NCBI RefSeq assembly: GCF_018448885.1
Contig: NZ_RCWB01000033.1
Location: 1-64,000, forward strand
DNA length: 64,000 bases
Direction of reading: 5' to 3'
From: Photorhabdus caribbeanensis
GTDB taxonomy: Bacteria > Pseudomonadota > Gammaproteobacteria > Enterobacterales > Enterobacteriaceae
Shown here piece by piece: positions 28,181 through 37,842 of the stretch (positions are counted from its first letter, which is position 1; the number at the start of each line of letters is the position of its first letter). A model generated the notes under the pieces. The model was not told the DNA's origin. It ran no database searches and saw only the letters and a program-made list of their open reading frames with translations. Both the position numbers and the translations under genes were made by a program.

Positions 28181-28560
28181 ATTGCTTTCAAAGCTAGAAA
28201 TTGGAGAGTTCATTTTAACTTATTGTTTAAATTATATTTATGATAAAGCATAGGCGCGGAATGCGCATAAAAATCAGAACGTGCATCGCCGTACATGAGG
28301 AATAATTTATTTACCTTTTAATACTGTGTGTTTAAAAGCTACAGTTTTGTCTGGTTAATGCTGAGATTTACTCTTTAACTGCAAAGGATAGTAAATGGAA
28401 TAAGTTAATAAGATGGATTATTGGAATTAATAGAGAATATTGTCTTATGTCTTATGGTAATAAGATATAAGCAAACTAATAAAATAATAAAACTACACAG
28501 AGGTAAATATTTTATCCTCGTTATTTGAGCACATGTTGATTATCCATTTTTATAGATGAA
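28181..28560 (+). repeat. Direct repeat copy B (~380 bp), upstream of TonB receptor
   Basis: This is the diverged second copy of 27645-28014. It includes a vestige of the ATPase gene's end (TTTCAAAGCTA, then GAGAGTTCATTTTAAC), now out of frame and noncoding. It ends about 35 bp before the receptor start, so it probably carries that gene's promoter. Confidence 0.85.
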
Positions 28561-28593
28561 TAAAGTGAAATTATATCTTTTGGAGAATCGGGA

Positions 28594-30573
28594 ATGGGTG
28601 TTTTTAATAAAAGAAAAATCGCGTTAGGTATTATTGCTGCAATCTCATCTAGCTCAGTCTTGGCGGTTGGCGGCAATAATGACACTATTATTGTGACTAC
28701 AGCAGCAGGCTTTCAACAGAAAATTGAAGATGCTCCAGCGTCTATTTCTGTGGTGAGCCGTGAACAATTGGAAACTAAGGCTTATCGTGATGTGACTGAT
28801 GCATTAAAAGATGTGCCGGGGGTCGTTGTTACAGGTGGTGGTAGTTACAGTGATATCAGTATTCGCGGTATGGCATCTCAATATACGATGATTCTGGTTG
28901 ATGGTAAGCGTGTTGATACTCGTGGTACTCGTCCAAACAGTGATAGTTCTGGTATTGAGCAGGGTTGGTTGCCGCCGTTGGCTGCGATAGAACGCATCGA
29001 AGTGGTGCGTGGTCCCATGTCTTCTCTTTATGGTTCTGATGCGATGGGGGGGGTGATTAACGTCATTACCCGTAAGGCACAGAAAGAGTGGAAAACTAGC
29101 TTCCGCGCTGATGGTACTTTGCAGGAACGTTCTAAATCAGGTAATAGTCATCAGAGTAGTGTTTATACCTCAGGCCCAATTATTGATGGATTATTAGGGC
29201 TGAAAGTGAGTGGCCTGTATTCTCACCGAAATGAAGATAAATTTATCGGTGGTTTTAACAAACAGGAAATGCGTAATGGCTCAGCTACTTTTTCTTTGAC
29301 GCCCGATGAACAGAATACTTTTGATTTTGAAGCCGGACGTTATGAGCAAGATCGTGATTCTACCGTAGGGAAAACAAAAACGAGTAGTCGGCGATCTCCC
29401 GGTAATAGCCAAAGTCGATATAAAAGAAATAATTACTCTATAACCCATAACGGTGTTTACGATTTTGGAACATCGACAACATACTTCCAGCGTGACGAAT
29501 CACGTAACCCCGGTCGTGATATGAAATATTACGATAATCTGTTCAATACTCATACCGTATTTATGTTGGGGGACCATTCGTTGAGCGTAGGTGGTCAGTA
29601 TCGTTATGAAGATTTACGCGATGATGGGAATCAATTAGCTTCTGCTAAAAATGTCAATAAGCTGACCCGTTGGAGTTGGGCGTTATTTGCTGAAGATGAG
29701 TGGCAAATGACCAATGACTTTGCGCTGACCGGTGGTATCCGTATGGACAAAGACGAAAACTTCGGTGAGCACTGGACTCCACGTTTGTACGGTGTATGGC
29801 ATGTTGATGAGCAATGGACGATTAAAGGTGGTGTTTCGACAGGATATCGTTCACCAGAATTACGTCAGGCGGCATCTAATTGGGGGCAGATTACGGGTGG
29901 TGGTGGTGATCCTGCGATTATCGTCGGTAATCCAGATTTGAAGCCAGAGAAGAGCTTCAACCAAGAAATTGGTGTTATTTGGAACAATCAGGATAATTTT
30001 AATGCAGGTTTAACGATATTCAATACTGAATTTAAAGACAAAATTACTGAATTACGTCGTTGTACCGATCCAAGTGGCAAATCTCAGGGCAAGTGCGTTA
30101 TTGATGGTACTGCTTATAAATTTATTAGTGACCGTGTGAACATTGATAAAGCCAATATGCGTGGTGTAGAAGCGACGATGAATTGGGATATTATTGATAA
30201 CTGGTTGTTAACTGCAAACTATACGTATACTGATTCTGAACAAAAGAGTGGTAACTTCAAAGGGAAGCCTTTGAATAAGATGCCTAAACATATGGCGAAT
30301 GCAACTTTAAACTGGCAGGCTTTACCAGAAATGCAAGCCTGGGCGCGTGTTAACTACCGTGGCAAAACCTCGAATTACTTATCACGTACCTCTATGGGTA
30401 AAGGAACACCGTCTTATACCTTCGTGGATATCGGTGTTAGTTATTATTTGGCTGATGGTTTACGTTTGGTAGGTGGGGTATACAACGTATTTGAGAAGCA
30501 AGTAACTGAAGATACCCATGATATAGTATTGGATGGTCGTCGCTATAACATTGGTATCAATTACGACTTTTAA
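28594..30573 (+). CDS. TonB-dependent catecholate siderophore receptor (CirA/YiuR-like)
   Basis: The 659-residue outer-membrane receptor has a signal peptide, a TonB-box-like DTIIVTTAA segment, and a plug domain (APASISVVSREQLE, SIRGMASQYTMILVDGKRV, IEVVRGPMSSLYGSDAMGGVINVIT). A 22-strand barrel follows, ending in Phe (INYDF). It resembles CirA throughout and sits two steps from lysP, where E. coli has cirA. It probably supplies ferric catecholate to the upstream ABC transporter. A GGAGAA ribosome-binding site precedes the ATG. Confidence 0.9.
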   Translation: MGVFNKRKIALGIIAAISSSSVLAVGGNNDTIIVTTAAGFQQKIEDAPASISVVSREQLETKAYRDVTDALKDVPGVVVTGGGSYSDISIRGMASQYTMILVDGKRVDTRGTRPNSDSSGIEQGWLPPLAAIERIEVVRGPMSSLYGSDAMGGVINVITRKAQKEWKTSFRADGTLQERSKSGNSHQSSVYTSGPIIDGLLGLKVSGLYSHRNEDKFIGGFNKQEMRNGSATFSLTPDEQNTFDFEAGRYEQDRDSTVGKTKTSSRRSPGNSQSRYKRNNYSITHNGVYDFGTSTTYFQRDESRNPGRDMKYYDNLFNTHTVFMLGDHSLSVGGQYRYEDLRDDGNQLASAKNVNKLTRWSWALFAEDEWQMTNDFALTGGIRMDKDENFGEHWTPRLYGVWHVDEQWTIKGGVSTGYRSPELRQAASNWGQITGGGGDPAIIVGNPDLKPEKSFNQEIGVIWNNQDNFNAGLTIFNTEFKDKITELRRCTDPSGKSQGKCVIDGTAYKFISDRVNIDKANMRGVEATMNWDIIDNWLLTANYTYTDSEQKSGNFKGKPLNKMPKHMANATLNWQALPEMQAWARVNYRGKTSNYLSRTSMGKGTPSYTFVDIGVSYYLADGLRLVGGVYNVFEKQVTEDTHDIVLDGRRYNIGINYDF

Positions 30574-30601
30574 TAACGCGTTCTAACTAACAGTGTCATA
30601 A

Positions 30602-30640
30602 TCCTCTCTGTTTGTTGCTGACAGAGGGGATTTTGGTTTT
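30602..30640 (+). terminator. Receptor gene terminator
   Basis: TCCTCTCTG pairs with CAGAGGGGA, followed by TTTTGGTTTTTTAC. Confidence 0.8.
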
Positions 30641-30854
30641 TTACTTATACTTGTAAAAACTGAATAGCAATCCGTTTTGTGTTGTGTTAAAACTTAGCTC
30701 ACGTCAAAGAAATGTATATGACACCGTTAAATTCCATAGCGTCATTGATGAGTGTGGTAAAAAATAATGAACTTTTAGTGCGGCAAGTATTGCTATTTCA
30801 GGTCTTCGAGTGCAGAATTCGCCCACTAGAGAATAACTGATGCGTTTATATGTG

Positions 30855-31168
30855 TCGGTTATTTTTTTTGCTTTGACTTATTTTTTACTATACCAGAGGC
30901 CGGACTCTGAGCCGGATAGATAATTGGCCCACGAGCAACCGCAACGAGAATCGGTTGCCGTAATGAGGAACGCTAGATATGGAGCAATTATTCTCTTTCG
31001 CAGTTGTACCAATTGGTACATGCTGCTGCATCGATGACTACGGAGCGTTGCGCTCTGCGTATAATCCAGCCTCTAACTCTCCTGCCTATAGGCAGAAGCG
31101 AAGTCTTCCCAGTAACTGTCGATTAAGTAGCGTCATAACGCGAATCGAAGTTATGGGAGGTTTCGCTC
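30855..31168 (+). promoter_or_regulatory. Long structured leader upstream of puuP-like gene
   Basis: About 310 nt, less AT-rich than the surrounding intergenic DNA, with several strong hairpins: CCGG..CCGG near 30901, GCAACCG/CGGTTGC, GGAGCG/CGCTCT and CTGCC/GGCAG. A perfect 16-bp palindrome lies at 31005-31020 (TGTACCAATTGGTACA). Near the start codon two exclusive pairings exist: CATAAC (31134-31139) with GTTATG (31150-31155), or CGCGA (31139-31143) with TCGCG (31172-31176). The second encloses the GGGAGG ribosome-binding site and ATG. Confidence 0.5.
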
Positions 31169-32551
31169 ATGTCGCGTAATACTGTAATCTCACTCGGCAC
31201 CAACCAGACTGGTGCGAACAATCGTGTTCAACTCAGAAAAACACTGACTTTAGTTCAGGTGGTGATGATGGGTCTTGCTTATCTGCAACCTATGACCATC
31301 TTTGATACTTTCGGCATTGTTTCTGGCTTGACTGACGGTCACGTACCGACATCCTACGCTATTGCTTTGATCGCAATTCTGTTTACCGCCTTGAGCTACG
31401 GGAAATTGGTAAAACGTTTCCCATCTGCCGGATCTGCATACACTTATGCACAAAAATCCATTAGTCCGCATGTTGGCTTCATGGTGGGTTGGTCATCGCT
31501 ATTGGACTATATGTTCATGCCGATGATTAATGTCTTGTTAGCGAAAATTTATCTTCAGGCCATTTTTCCTAGCGTGGATCCGTGGATCTTCGTTGTGGGC
31601 TTTGCATTACTGATGACAGCTTTTAACCTGCGTGGCATTAACGTTGTTGCTAATCTCAACACGGGGATTGTTATTGTTCAGGTTGCCATTATGGTTGTAT
31701 TTGTGGGTTTACTGATCCACGGTGTATACAACGGGGAAGGAGTTGGAACTTTATGGAGTGCGAAACCATTCGTTTCTGAGGATGCCAATTTAATCCCAAT
31801 GATTACTGGGGCCACGATTTTGTGCTTTTCATTTCTAGGGTTTGATGGCATTAGCTCGTTGTCCGAAGAGACACCGAATGCTGGTAAGGTGATCCCGAAA
31901 GCGATTTTCCTGACAGTATTGATCGGTGGTGTTATCTTCATTGCGGTTTCTTATTTCTTGCAGCTCTATTTTCCTGATATCTCTCGGTTCAAGAACCCGG
32001 ATGAATCTCAGCCAGAAATTATGCTGTATGTAGCGGGTACTCTGTTCCAAGCCATTATCTTGGTGTTCTCTTGTGTCACCGTTTTGGCTTCTGGTATGGC
32101 GGCTCACGCAGGGGTTTCCCGTCTGCTCTATGTTATGGGGCGCGATGGTGTGTTTCCTGAGAAAGTATTTGGCTATGTTCATCCAAAATGGCGGACTCCG
32201 GTAATCAACGTATCTCTAGTGGGTATTATAGGGTTATCTGCGATTACCTTTGATCTGGTTACTGCAACAGCTCTGATTAACTTTGGTGCGTTGATAGCGT
32301 TCACCTTTGTAAACTTGTCAGTGATTTCTCAATTCTATATCCGTGAACGTCGTAACCGTACATTAAAAGATACCATTAATTTCTTGGTATTACCTGTGAT
32401 AGGTGCTTGTACTGTTAGTGTGCTGTGGATGAATCTGGAACAAAGTTCTATGGAGTTGGGGCTAACTTGGGGAGCAATTGGTCTGATTTATATGGTATTC
32501 CTGACCCGTCGCTTCCGTCAGCCGATGCCTCAATGCTCTGAAATGGTTTAA
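31169..32551 (+). CDS. puuP: Putrescine importer PuuP-like APC-family permease
   Basis: The 460-residue, 12-helix amino acid/polyamine permease follows E. coli PuuP along its whole length. Landmarks are [59 protein letters not shown] and [12 protein letters not shown]. It probably imports putrescine by proton symport. None of the Puu catabolic genes (puuA-E) is adjacent, so it may scavenge for other uses. GGGAGG precedes the ATG and may be sequestered in a leader hairpin. Confidence 0.85.
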   Translation: MSRNTVISLGTNQTGANNRVQLRKTLTLVQVVMMGLAYLQPMTIFDTFGIVSGLTDGHVPTSYAIALIAILFTALSYGKLVKRFPSAGSAYTYAQKSISPHVGFMVGWSSLLDYMFMPMINVLLAKIYLQAIFPSVDPWIFVVGFALLMTAFNLRGINVVANLNTGIVIVQVAIMVVFVGLLIHGVYNGEGVGTLWSAKPFVSEDANLIPMITGATILCFSFLGFDGISSLSEETPNAGKVIPKAIFLTVLIGGVIFIAVSYFLQLYFPDISRFKNPDESQPEIMLYVAGTLFQAIILVFSCVTVLASGMAAHAGVSRLLYVMGRDGVFPEKVFGYVHPKWRTPVINVSLVGIIGLSAITFDLVTATALINFGALIAFTFVNLSVISQFYIRERRNRTLKDTINFLVLPVIGACTVSVLWMNLEQSSMELGLTWGAIGLIYMVFLTRRFRQPMPQCSEMV

Positions 32552-32565
32552 TATCGAGTAAAAGA

Positions 32566-32598
32566 ATAATGGCGCCGAATTTGGCGCCATTATTTTTA
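32566..32598 (+). terminator. puuP terminator
   Basis: AATAATGGCGCC pairs with GGCGCCATTATT and runs into TTTTT. Confidence 0.9.
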
Positions 32599-32744
32599 CT
32601 ATGTTGCCAATTTACCGTAATAGTGAAGGAAATGGAGCTTAAGAAAAAAAACAGCGAGGTAGCTTACAGATAAGAAAAATTTCAACGGTAAATGGAGAAA
32701 AACAATCTATGCTCTGAGAGGTGATTATTACTAAGGAAGAGACT

Positions 32745-34460
32745 ATGAATGGTACAAAAACCTCTCAAAATCAACAATTCATTACGACCCTGACCAATAT
32801 TGTCGGTAAATCTCATATCCTGACCGCCCCCCATAAAACTGAACGTTATCGTAAAGGCTTTCGCTCCGGCCAGGGTGATGCTTTAGCTGTCGTATTTCCC
32901 GGCTCACTGGTAGAGCAGTGGCGTGTATTTAAGGCATGTATTGAAGCAGATAAAATCATCTTGATGCAAGCAGCCAACACAGGGGTAACTGAAGGTTCTA
33001 CCCCGAATGGCAAGGATTACGATCGTGACATAGTGATCATTAGTACGCTGCGCATGAATAAAATTCAGATTTTAAAATCGTGTAATCAGGTAGTTGCGTT
33101 ACCAGGCAGTACATTATGGCAACTTGAACGTGCGCTCAAGCCACTGGGGCGTGAACCTCATTCAGTTATCGGTTCTTCCTGCATCGGTGCTTCCGTGGTT
33201 GGGGGCATCTGTAATAATTCAGGAGGTTCTTTAGTTCATCGTGGGCCGGCTTATACCGAAATGGCATTGTATGGACGGGTTAATGAGCGCGGTAAGCCAG
33301 AGTTGATTAATCATTTGGGTATCTATTTGGGAGAAACGCCAGAAGAGATCCTTTCTTGTCTGGAAGAACAGCGTTATGGTGATCAGGATGTAGAGCAGGG
33401 GCAGCGTAAAGCATCTGATCATGAATATGCCCAACGAGTGCGTGATGTAGATGCTGATACTCCATCACGTTTCAATTCTGACGAGCGCCGTTTGTTCGAA
33501 GCTTCAGGTTGTGCGGGTAAGCTGGTTGTGTTTGCGGTTCGGCTCGATACTTTTCCGGCAGAACCTTTGTCTCAAGTGTTTTATATCGGTACCAACCAAA
33601 CTAGCGTATTGACGGAATTACGTCGCCATATATTAGCAAATTTTCATAATTTACCGGTGGCAGGCGAATATATGCACCGGGATATTTTCGATATTGCGGA
33701 AACTTATGGTAAAGATACTTTCATCATGATTGATAAGCTTGGTACTGATAAAATGCCAGCTTATTTTACTTTAAAAGGGAGAATGGACGCTATCTTCAAT
33801 CGGCTCCCATTTTTGCCTACCAATCTTATCGATCGCATTATGCAGGGGTTAAGTCGTTTACTTCCTTCTCACTTGCCTAAGCGTTTGAAAGAATATCGTA
33901 ATCGTTTTGAACACCATTTGATATTAAAGATGTCCGGTGATGGGGTTGAAGAAGCCAGAAGCTGGTTGGAAGAATATTTTAGCAAGGTAGAAGGGGATTT
34001 CTTTGCTTGTACACCGAAGGAAGGTGCTAAAGCATTCCTGCATCGTTTTTCTGCTGGTGGATCAGCGATCCGTTATCAAGCGGTACATAGCAACACAGTA
34101 GAGAATATCCTTTCACTTGATATCGCTCTGCGCCGTAATGATCGTGAATGGTTTGAACAATTACCCCCAGAGTTTGATGATGTATTGGTACATAAGCTTT
34201 ATTGTGGACATTTTATGTGCTACGTGTTCCATCAGGATTACATTGTGAAAAAGGGGGTAGATGTACAGGCATTGAAGGAAAGAATGATAGAATTGCTTGA
34301 TAAACGAGGTGCGGAATACCCGGCAGAGCATAATGTGGGGCATGTATATCAAGCTAAACCCCAACTTAAAGCCTTTTATCGGATGACTGATCCTACTAAC
34401 ACTCTCAACCCTGGAATTGGAAAAACATCCAAGCTGAAAAATTGGGGCGAAAAATCTTAA
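32745..34460 (+). CDS. dld: Respiratory D-lactate dehydrogenase (quinone)
   Basis: The ATG at 32745 (MNGTKTSQNQQF) follows AAGGAAGAG and gives 571 residues, exactly the E. coli Dld length. The upstream GTG at 32721 adds eight residues without support. The FAD-binding PCMH domain (residues ~35-200, GSSCIGASVVGGICNNSGG) is followed by cap and membrane-binding regions, ending DPTNTLNPGIGKTSKL. It oxidises D-lactate to pyruvate at the inner membrane and feeds electrons to ubiquinone. Confidence 0.95.
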   Translation: MNGTKTSQNQQFITTLTNIVGKSHILTAPHKTERYRKGFRSGQGDALAVVFPGSLVEQWRVFKACIEADKIILMQAANTGVTEGSTPNGKDYDRDIVIISTLRMNKIQILKSCNQVVALPGSTLWQLERALKPLGREPHSVIGSSCIGASVVGGICNNSGGSLVHRGPAYTEMALYGRVNERGKPELINHLGIYLGETPEEILSCLEEQRYGDQDVEQGQRKASDHEYAQRVRDVDADTPSRFNSDERRLFEASGCAGKLVVFAVRLDTFPAEPLSQVFYIGTNQTSVLTELRRHILANFHNLPVAGEYMHRDIFDIAETYGKDTFIMIDKLGTDKMPAYFTLKGRMDAIFNRLPFLPTNLIDRIMQGLSRLLPSHLPKRLKEYRNRFEHHLILKMSGDGVEEARSWLEEYFSKVEGDFFACTPKEGAKAFLHRFSAGGSAIRYQAVHSNTVENILSLDIALRRNDREWFEQLPPEFDDVLVHKLYCGHFMCYVFHQDYIVKKGVDVQALKERMIELLDKRGAEYPAEHNVGHVYQAKPQLKAFYRMTDPTNTLNPGIGKTSKLKNWGEKS

Positions 34461-34600
34461 TGCCAATATTCTCAGCAGTTACAACGTTATGCTGGTACTA
34501 AGAAAGTTCAAATCTGTAAAAGCTGATGATAATCATCCTGTTAGAAAGAAAGGCGAGTATATGTGACTCGCCATTTTATATTTGTCCACCACCCGTTTAA

Positions 34601-36031
34601 TTATCCAGCCAGTTGCATTGCATATTCCATGAGTGCTTTGAGTTGACGGCACTTTTCTTCATTGCCTTGGTGTTCAATGAAGAGTTGTTCAATTATAAAG
34701 AAATATTCACTGAGCTTATCCTGAGTTAATACATCTTGACGGTGACGTAACCAGCGCTGTTGTTCATCGTAAGTTAAGGTAGTTGGATAGTTTCTGGCAC
34801 GGTAGCGGAATAACAGCGTCTTAATACGTGGGTCCTGAAAAGTCAGATCAAGTGCAGGTAAATTCTGAGGCAACGTCTCACGGATAATAGTCATTGCTGC
34901 TTTATCGGCATCACTAAAAAAGCCATCATACAACTTAGCGTCAACATTATCGGATTCAGGGAAAGGTTCGGCCTCGGCAAACAGTTCTACAACTTTTTCT
35001 CTGATTTGTGGATTATTCCGTAGAATAGCCAGATTTCTTTCGCAATGATCGCGATCCAATCCAATACGTTCAGCATCTTCTGTTCGCAAAGTGTTATCGG
35101 GGGCGATTATCGGGCACTTATTAATATGAACCAGTTTTATAGGGACTGGTGGTTGATCTGGCTGCAATTCATCATGGCGGGTATATAGACGTTCACGCAA
35201 TGTATCTGCATCCAATTCCAGTAATGGTGAAATATCCCCAGCTAAATCGCACATAATAACGGCATTCCGGTTTACTGGATGCCAGGCAAGAGGCGCAACC
35301 AAACTGAGGTTGCTGCGAGCCGTGCCAAACATCCCGGAAACATGAACCAGCGGTTTCATTTGGGGGATATCGATGAGGGCGCTAATTTTCTGCTTATTTC
35401 TTAACTGAAAGAAATAATTGAACATCCTTGGCTGTACTTCTTTGAGTAATTTCGCCATTGCGATCGTGGCGTAGACATCGGACATAGCATCGTGAGCATG
35501 TGAATGTTCAACGCCATTTGCCTTGGTGAGATGTTCTAGTTTAAAGCTAGGTAGACCATCTTCATTCTCTGGCCAAACAATACCTTCGGGGCGCAAGGCG
35601 TGACAGGCACGTAATACATCAAGCAAATCCCAACGGGAATTACCTTTTTGCCAACTATAAGCGTATGGATCATAAAAATTGCGGTAAAATATATTCCGAC
35701 TGACTTCATCATCAAACCGAATATTGTTATAACCAAGGATACAACTGTTCGGCACACTGAAAGCATTATGAATCTGGCGAGCAAACTCCGCTTCATTAAC
35801 CCCTTTTTCTAATGCAATTTGAGGCGTAATGCCTGTAATCATGACAGCTTCTGGTTGTGGCAGATAATCATCAGCAGGTGAACAGTAAATAACTAATGGC
35901 TCTTCAATAATATTGAAATCCATATCAGTACGAACACCAGCAAATTGAGCCGGTCTGTCTAAGGCCGGATGTTGACCAAAAGTTTCGTAGTCGTGGATGT
36001 AGAAAGTGGGTTGTTCGCTGCTATTTTTCAC
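34601..36031 (-). CDS. sbcB: Exodeoxyribonuclease I
   Basis: This 476-residue protein starts at GTG 36031. DEDDh exonuclease motifs are FYIHDYETFG near residue 10, GYNNIRFDDEVSR, and HAHDAMSDVYATIA near 180. SH3-like and C-terminal helical domains follow (LVHVSGMFGTARSNLSLVAPLAWHP). It degrades single-stranded DNA 3' to 5', binds SSB, and takes part in recombination and mismatch repair. Length matches E. coli SbcB (475). Confidence 0.96.
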   Translation of the reverse strand: MKNSSEQPTFYIHDYETFGQHPALDRPAQFAGVRTDMDFNIIEEPLVIYCSPADDYLPQPEAVMITGITPQIALEKGVNEAEFARQIHNAFSVPNSCILGYNNIRFDDEVSRNIFYRNFYDPYAYSWQKGNSRWDLLDVLRACHALRPEGIVWPENEDGLPSFKLEHLTKANGVEHSHAHDAMSDVYATIAMAKLLKEVQPRMFNYFFQLRNKQKISALIDIPQMKPLVHVSGMFGTARSNLSLVAPLAWHPVNRNAVIMCDLAGDISPLLELDADTLRERLYTRHDELQPDQPPVPIKLVHINKCPIIAPDNTLRTEDAERIGLDRDHCERNLAILRNNPQIREKVVELFAEAEPFPESDNVDAKLYDGFFSDADKAAMTIIRETLPQNLPALDLTFQDPRIKTLLFRYRARNYPTTLTYDEQQRWLRHRQDVLTQDKLSEYFFIIEQLFIEHQGNEEKCRQLKALMEYAMQLAG

Positions 36032-36190
36032 TGTTGTTCACTGTCCAGGGTTGTTAATTAATTGTTTTTTATCGCTTTAGTTTGGTTTTGATCAGCTTTA
36101 ATGCCCAAAAAAGTGGTAGCTTATTATTTAGTGCTAATTCAGGTCTGATGGTGGCTGGTTATTTACACAGGCGTCTATCAGATTACAAAG

Positions 36191-36499
36191 TCATACTAGG
36201 CGTATCTGTAATTTTTTACCGACAGCTGCTGCATATTTCTTCAATGTATTATACGAAGGTCCCTGTGTGCCAGAAGCTAGCCCACTTTCAAGCCGTGTGA
36301 TGGCTGTTGCTTTGGTTCCCATGCGTTCAGCTACTTGCGCTTGTGTTAGCCCGGCCTTTTTGCGTGCTGCTAGCAGTTCATCAAGCAATGCAAATTCTTG
36401 TTCCAGTTTCTCGTATTCAGCTTTTACAGCCGGATTTGACAACATTTTTGCAACCATTTCATCGTGTGTCATGGTTGGAGGGGTATATTTACCAGTCAT
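36191..36499 (-). CDS. XRE-family antitoxin
   Basis: The 102-residue protein has a helical N-terminus (HDEMVAKMLSNPAVKAEYEKLE) and a C-terminal helix-turn-helix at ~50-95 (LTQAQVAERMGTKATAITRLE, PSYNTLKKYAAAVGK). This is the usual layout of antitoxins partnered with RelE/HigB toxins encoded first. It overlaps the toxin gene by 11 bp and is likely translationally coupled. It probably both neutralises the toxin and represses the operon. Confidence 0.85.
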   Translation of the reverse strand: MTGKYTPPTMTHDEMVAKMLSNPAVKAEYEKLEQEFALLDELLAARKKAGLTQAQVAERMGTKATAITRLESGLASGTQGPSYNTLKKYAAAVGKKLQIRLV

Positions 36500-36818
36500 T
36501 TTTTACCTCTTTCATTCTGACCTCGGCTTTCCTGCGTTCTTTAAGTGGGGTCTTTTGCGTTTTCTTCACGAAGCTGTGCAGCATCACTATACGGTGCCCA
36601 ATCATTGTGCAATAGAACACGCGAGCAATTCCTTCAGCCCCTTTGAGCCTGAGTTCAAACAACCCATTACCAAACGCTTCTGTGTGTGGTTCTCCGAGGT
36701 TGGCGCCATGTTCTCGCATTCTTTCGGAATACCTGATGTAACGGGCTTGAAGTGTGTCAGGGAGAGCAAGGATCTCGTTCTCCACCTCGGTGCTATAGTA
36801 AACGATAGTATATTTCAT
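36489..36818 (-). CDS. RelE/HigB-family toxin (Gp49-like phage-derived group)
   Basis: The 109-residue basic protein carries the family marks VENEILALPDTLQARYIRYSE, GLFELRLKG, IARVFYCT and VMLHSFVKKTQKTP, which place it in the Gp49/HigB group of ribosome-dependent mRNA interferases. It is the first gene of a toxin-antitoxin operon. Unlike the 2932-3273 locus, both genes are intact here. The pair sits between core genes sbcB and tmaR, consistent with an acquired cassette. Confidence 0.85.
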   Translation of the reverse strand: MKYTIVYYSTEVENEILALPDTLQARYIRYSERMREHGANLGEPHTEAFGNGLFELRLKGAEGIARVFYCTMIGHRIVMLHSFVKKTQKTPLKERRKAEVRMKEVKNDW

Positions 36819-36898
36819 GACCTAAAGATAACAAAATTGTTATATTTTTGCAATGCTTTGCTAATGTGAAACAGGTATAGTGACTATTCCTTGTTCTA

Positions 36899-37108
36899 TT
36901 GAATTGCCTCCAAAAGTTGGATGCCCGATTACTGACTTTCTATGAAGAAAAATATCCTGCTGCCTCTAGGATTCAGGTTGCTGAGTATTTCCTATCAGGT
37001 ACTCTTGGCGCTAAATTGACTGCAAAACATTTTGGCATTGATCATAGTACTATTGTGTACATATTTTCTTACTCTCTGCTCCATGAGCGGAAGTTAGTTA
37101 TTAGTTAG
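36899..37108 (+). pseudogene. IS3-family transposase OrfA fragment
   Basis: A frame contains AEYFLSGTLGAKLTAKHFGIDHSTI, the helix-turn-helix start of IS150-like OrfA proteins (compare VVNHYLSG..G...TAKLFGISH). It ends by residue 69, and no OrfB, terminal repeats or proper start is seen. It is a relic of an insertion next to the toxin-antitoxin pair. Confidence 0.5.
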
Positions 37109-37386
37109 CATTTTTGATGCTTGGAATAAAAGATTGTATGTTTTAAGGCCGTTTGTTCTTGACTACGTTGACATGTTTACTTCAATATGCAGGATAAATA
37201 TTAATATAATGAATATATAAAATTTAATTTATTTAAAGGTTAACGGTCAAAACCAAGGGTTAATTTCTGCTGGGTGTGGTGGAAGGGATTCAATTGGTAT
37301 CAAGTCGTAAAATGGGCACGAAGATCATGTTTTCATCTATAGTATGCAACATTGAGGTTTATTTGATGAATTCTCAGCAGGATTAG

Positions 37387-37620
37387 ATGAATGATAATGG
37401 CAATAATACGTATATTGATGAAAATTGTGATGCATATAATACAAGGATTAGCGTTAGTATTGGTACACTTTCAGTTGGTGGATTAATCTATTTTACACTG
37501 ATGTCAACACTGGAAAATCGATATCAGTATGCAATAGTTGCAGGTATATGTTTGGTACTTTCTGCGTTTTTTTACTATATAAAAGAAAAAATAAAAGAAA
37601 AATGCATATTATTCCAATAG
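37387..37620 (+). CDS. Small two-helix membrane protein, unknown
   Basis: This 77-residue protein has a polar N-terminus (MNDNGNNTYIDENCDAY), two predicted membrane helices (residues ~22-40 and ~47-65) and a Lys-rich C-terminal tail (YIKEKIKEK). CAGGAT precedes the ATG at suitable spacing. Topology suggests both ends face the same side. I do not recognise it. Context is accessory, AT-rich DNA. Confidence 0.5.
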   Translation: MNDNGNNTYIDENCDAYNTRISVSIGTLSVGGLIYFTLMSTLENRYQYAIVAGICLVLSAFFYYIKEKIKEKCILFQ

Positions 37621-37842
37621 GTTATGGTTAGTAAGCGTAGGGATTATTATTTATCTAGATTTATCCAGGAGGATTAGGCTAATAAGTATATTTTCAAGGG
37701 GGCTTTTCTGTTATCAAAGGTATTATCATAGGTAATCTATAAATACCTTTTACTAGTTTGCTGATAAATTGTTTAGGCAATTTTACCAGCAAACAGGGGA
37801 TGTAATAATTAGAATATATTTTTCTGTATATACTTATCCTGA

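Noticed and set aside
28536..28560. Fur box directly upstream of the TonB receptor
   Set aside because: GATTATCCATTTTTATAG has only a weak half-site match.
30855..31168. Lysine, guanidine (ykkC/mini-ykkC) and Mn (yybP-ykoY) riboswitches
   Set aside because: The core sequences I remember for these classes are not present. An ACGA does occur in one loop, but that loop is too large for mini-ykkC.
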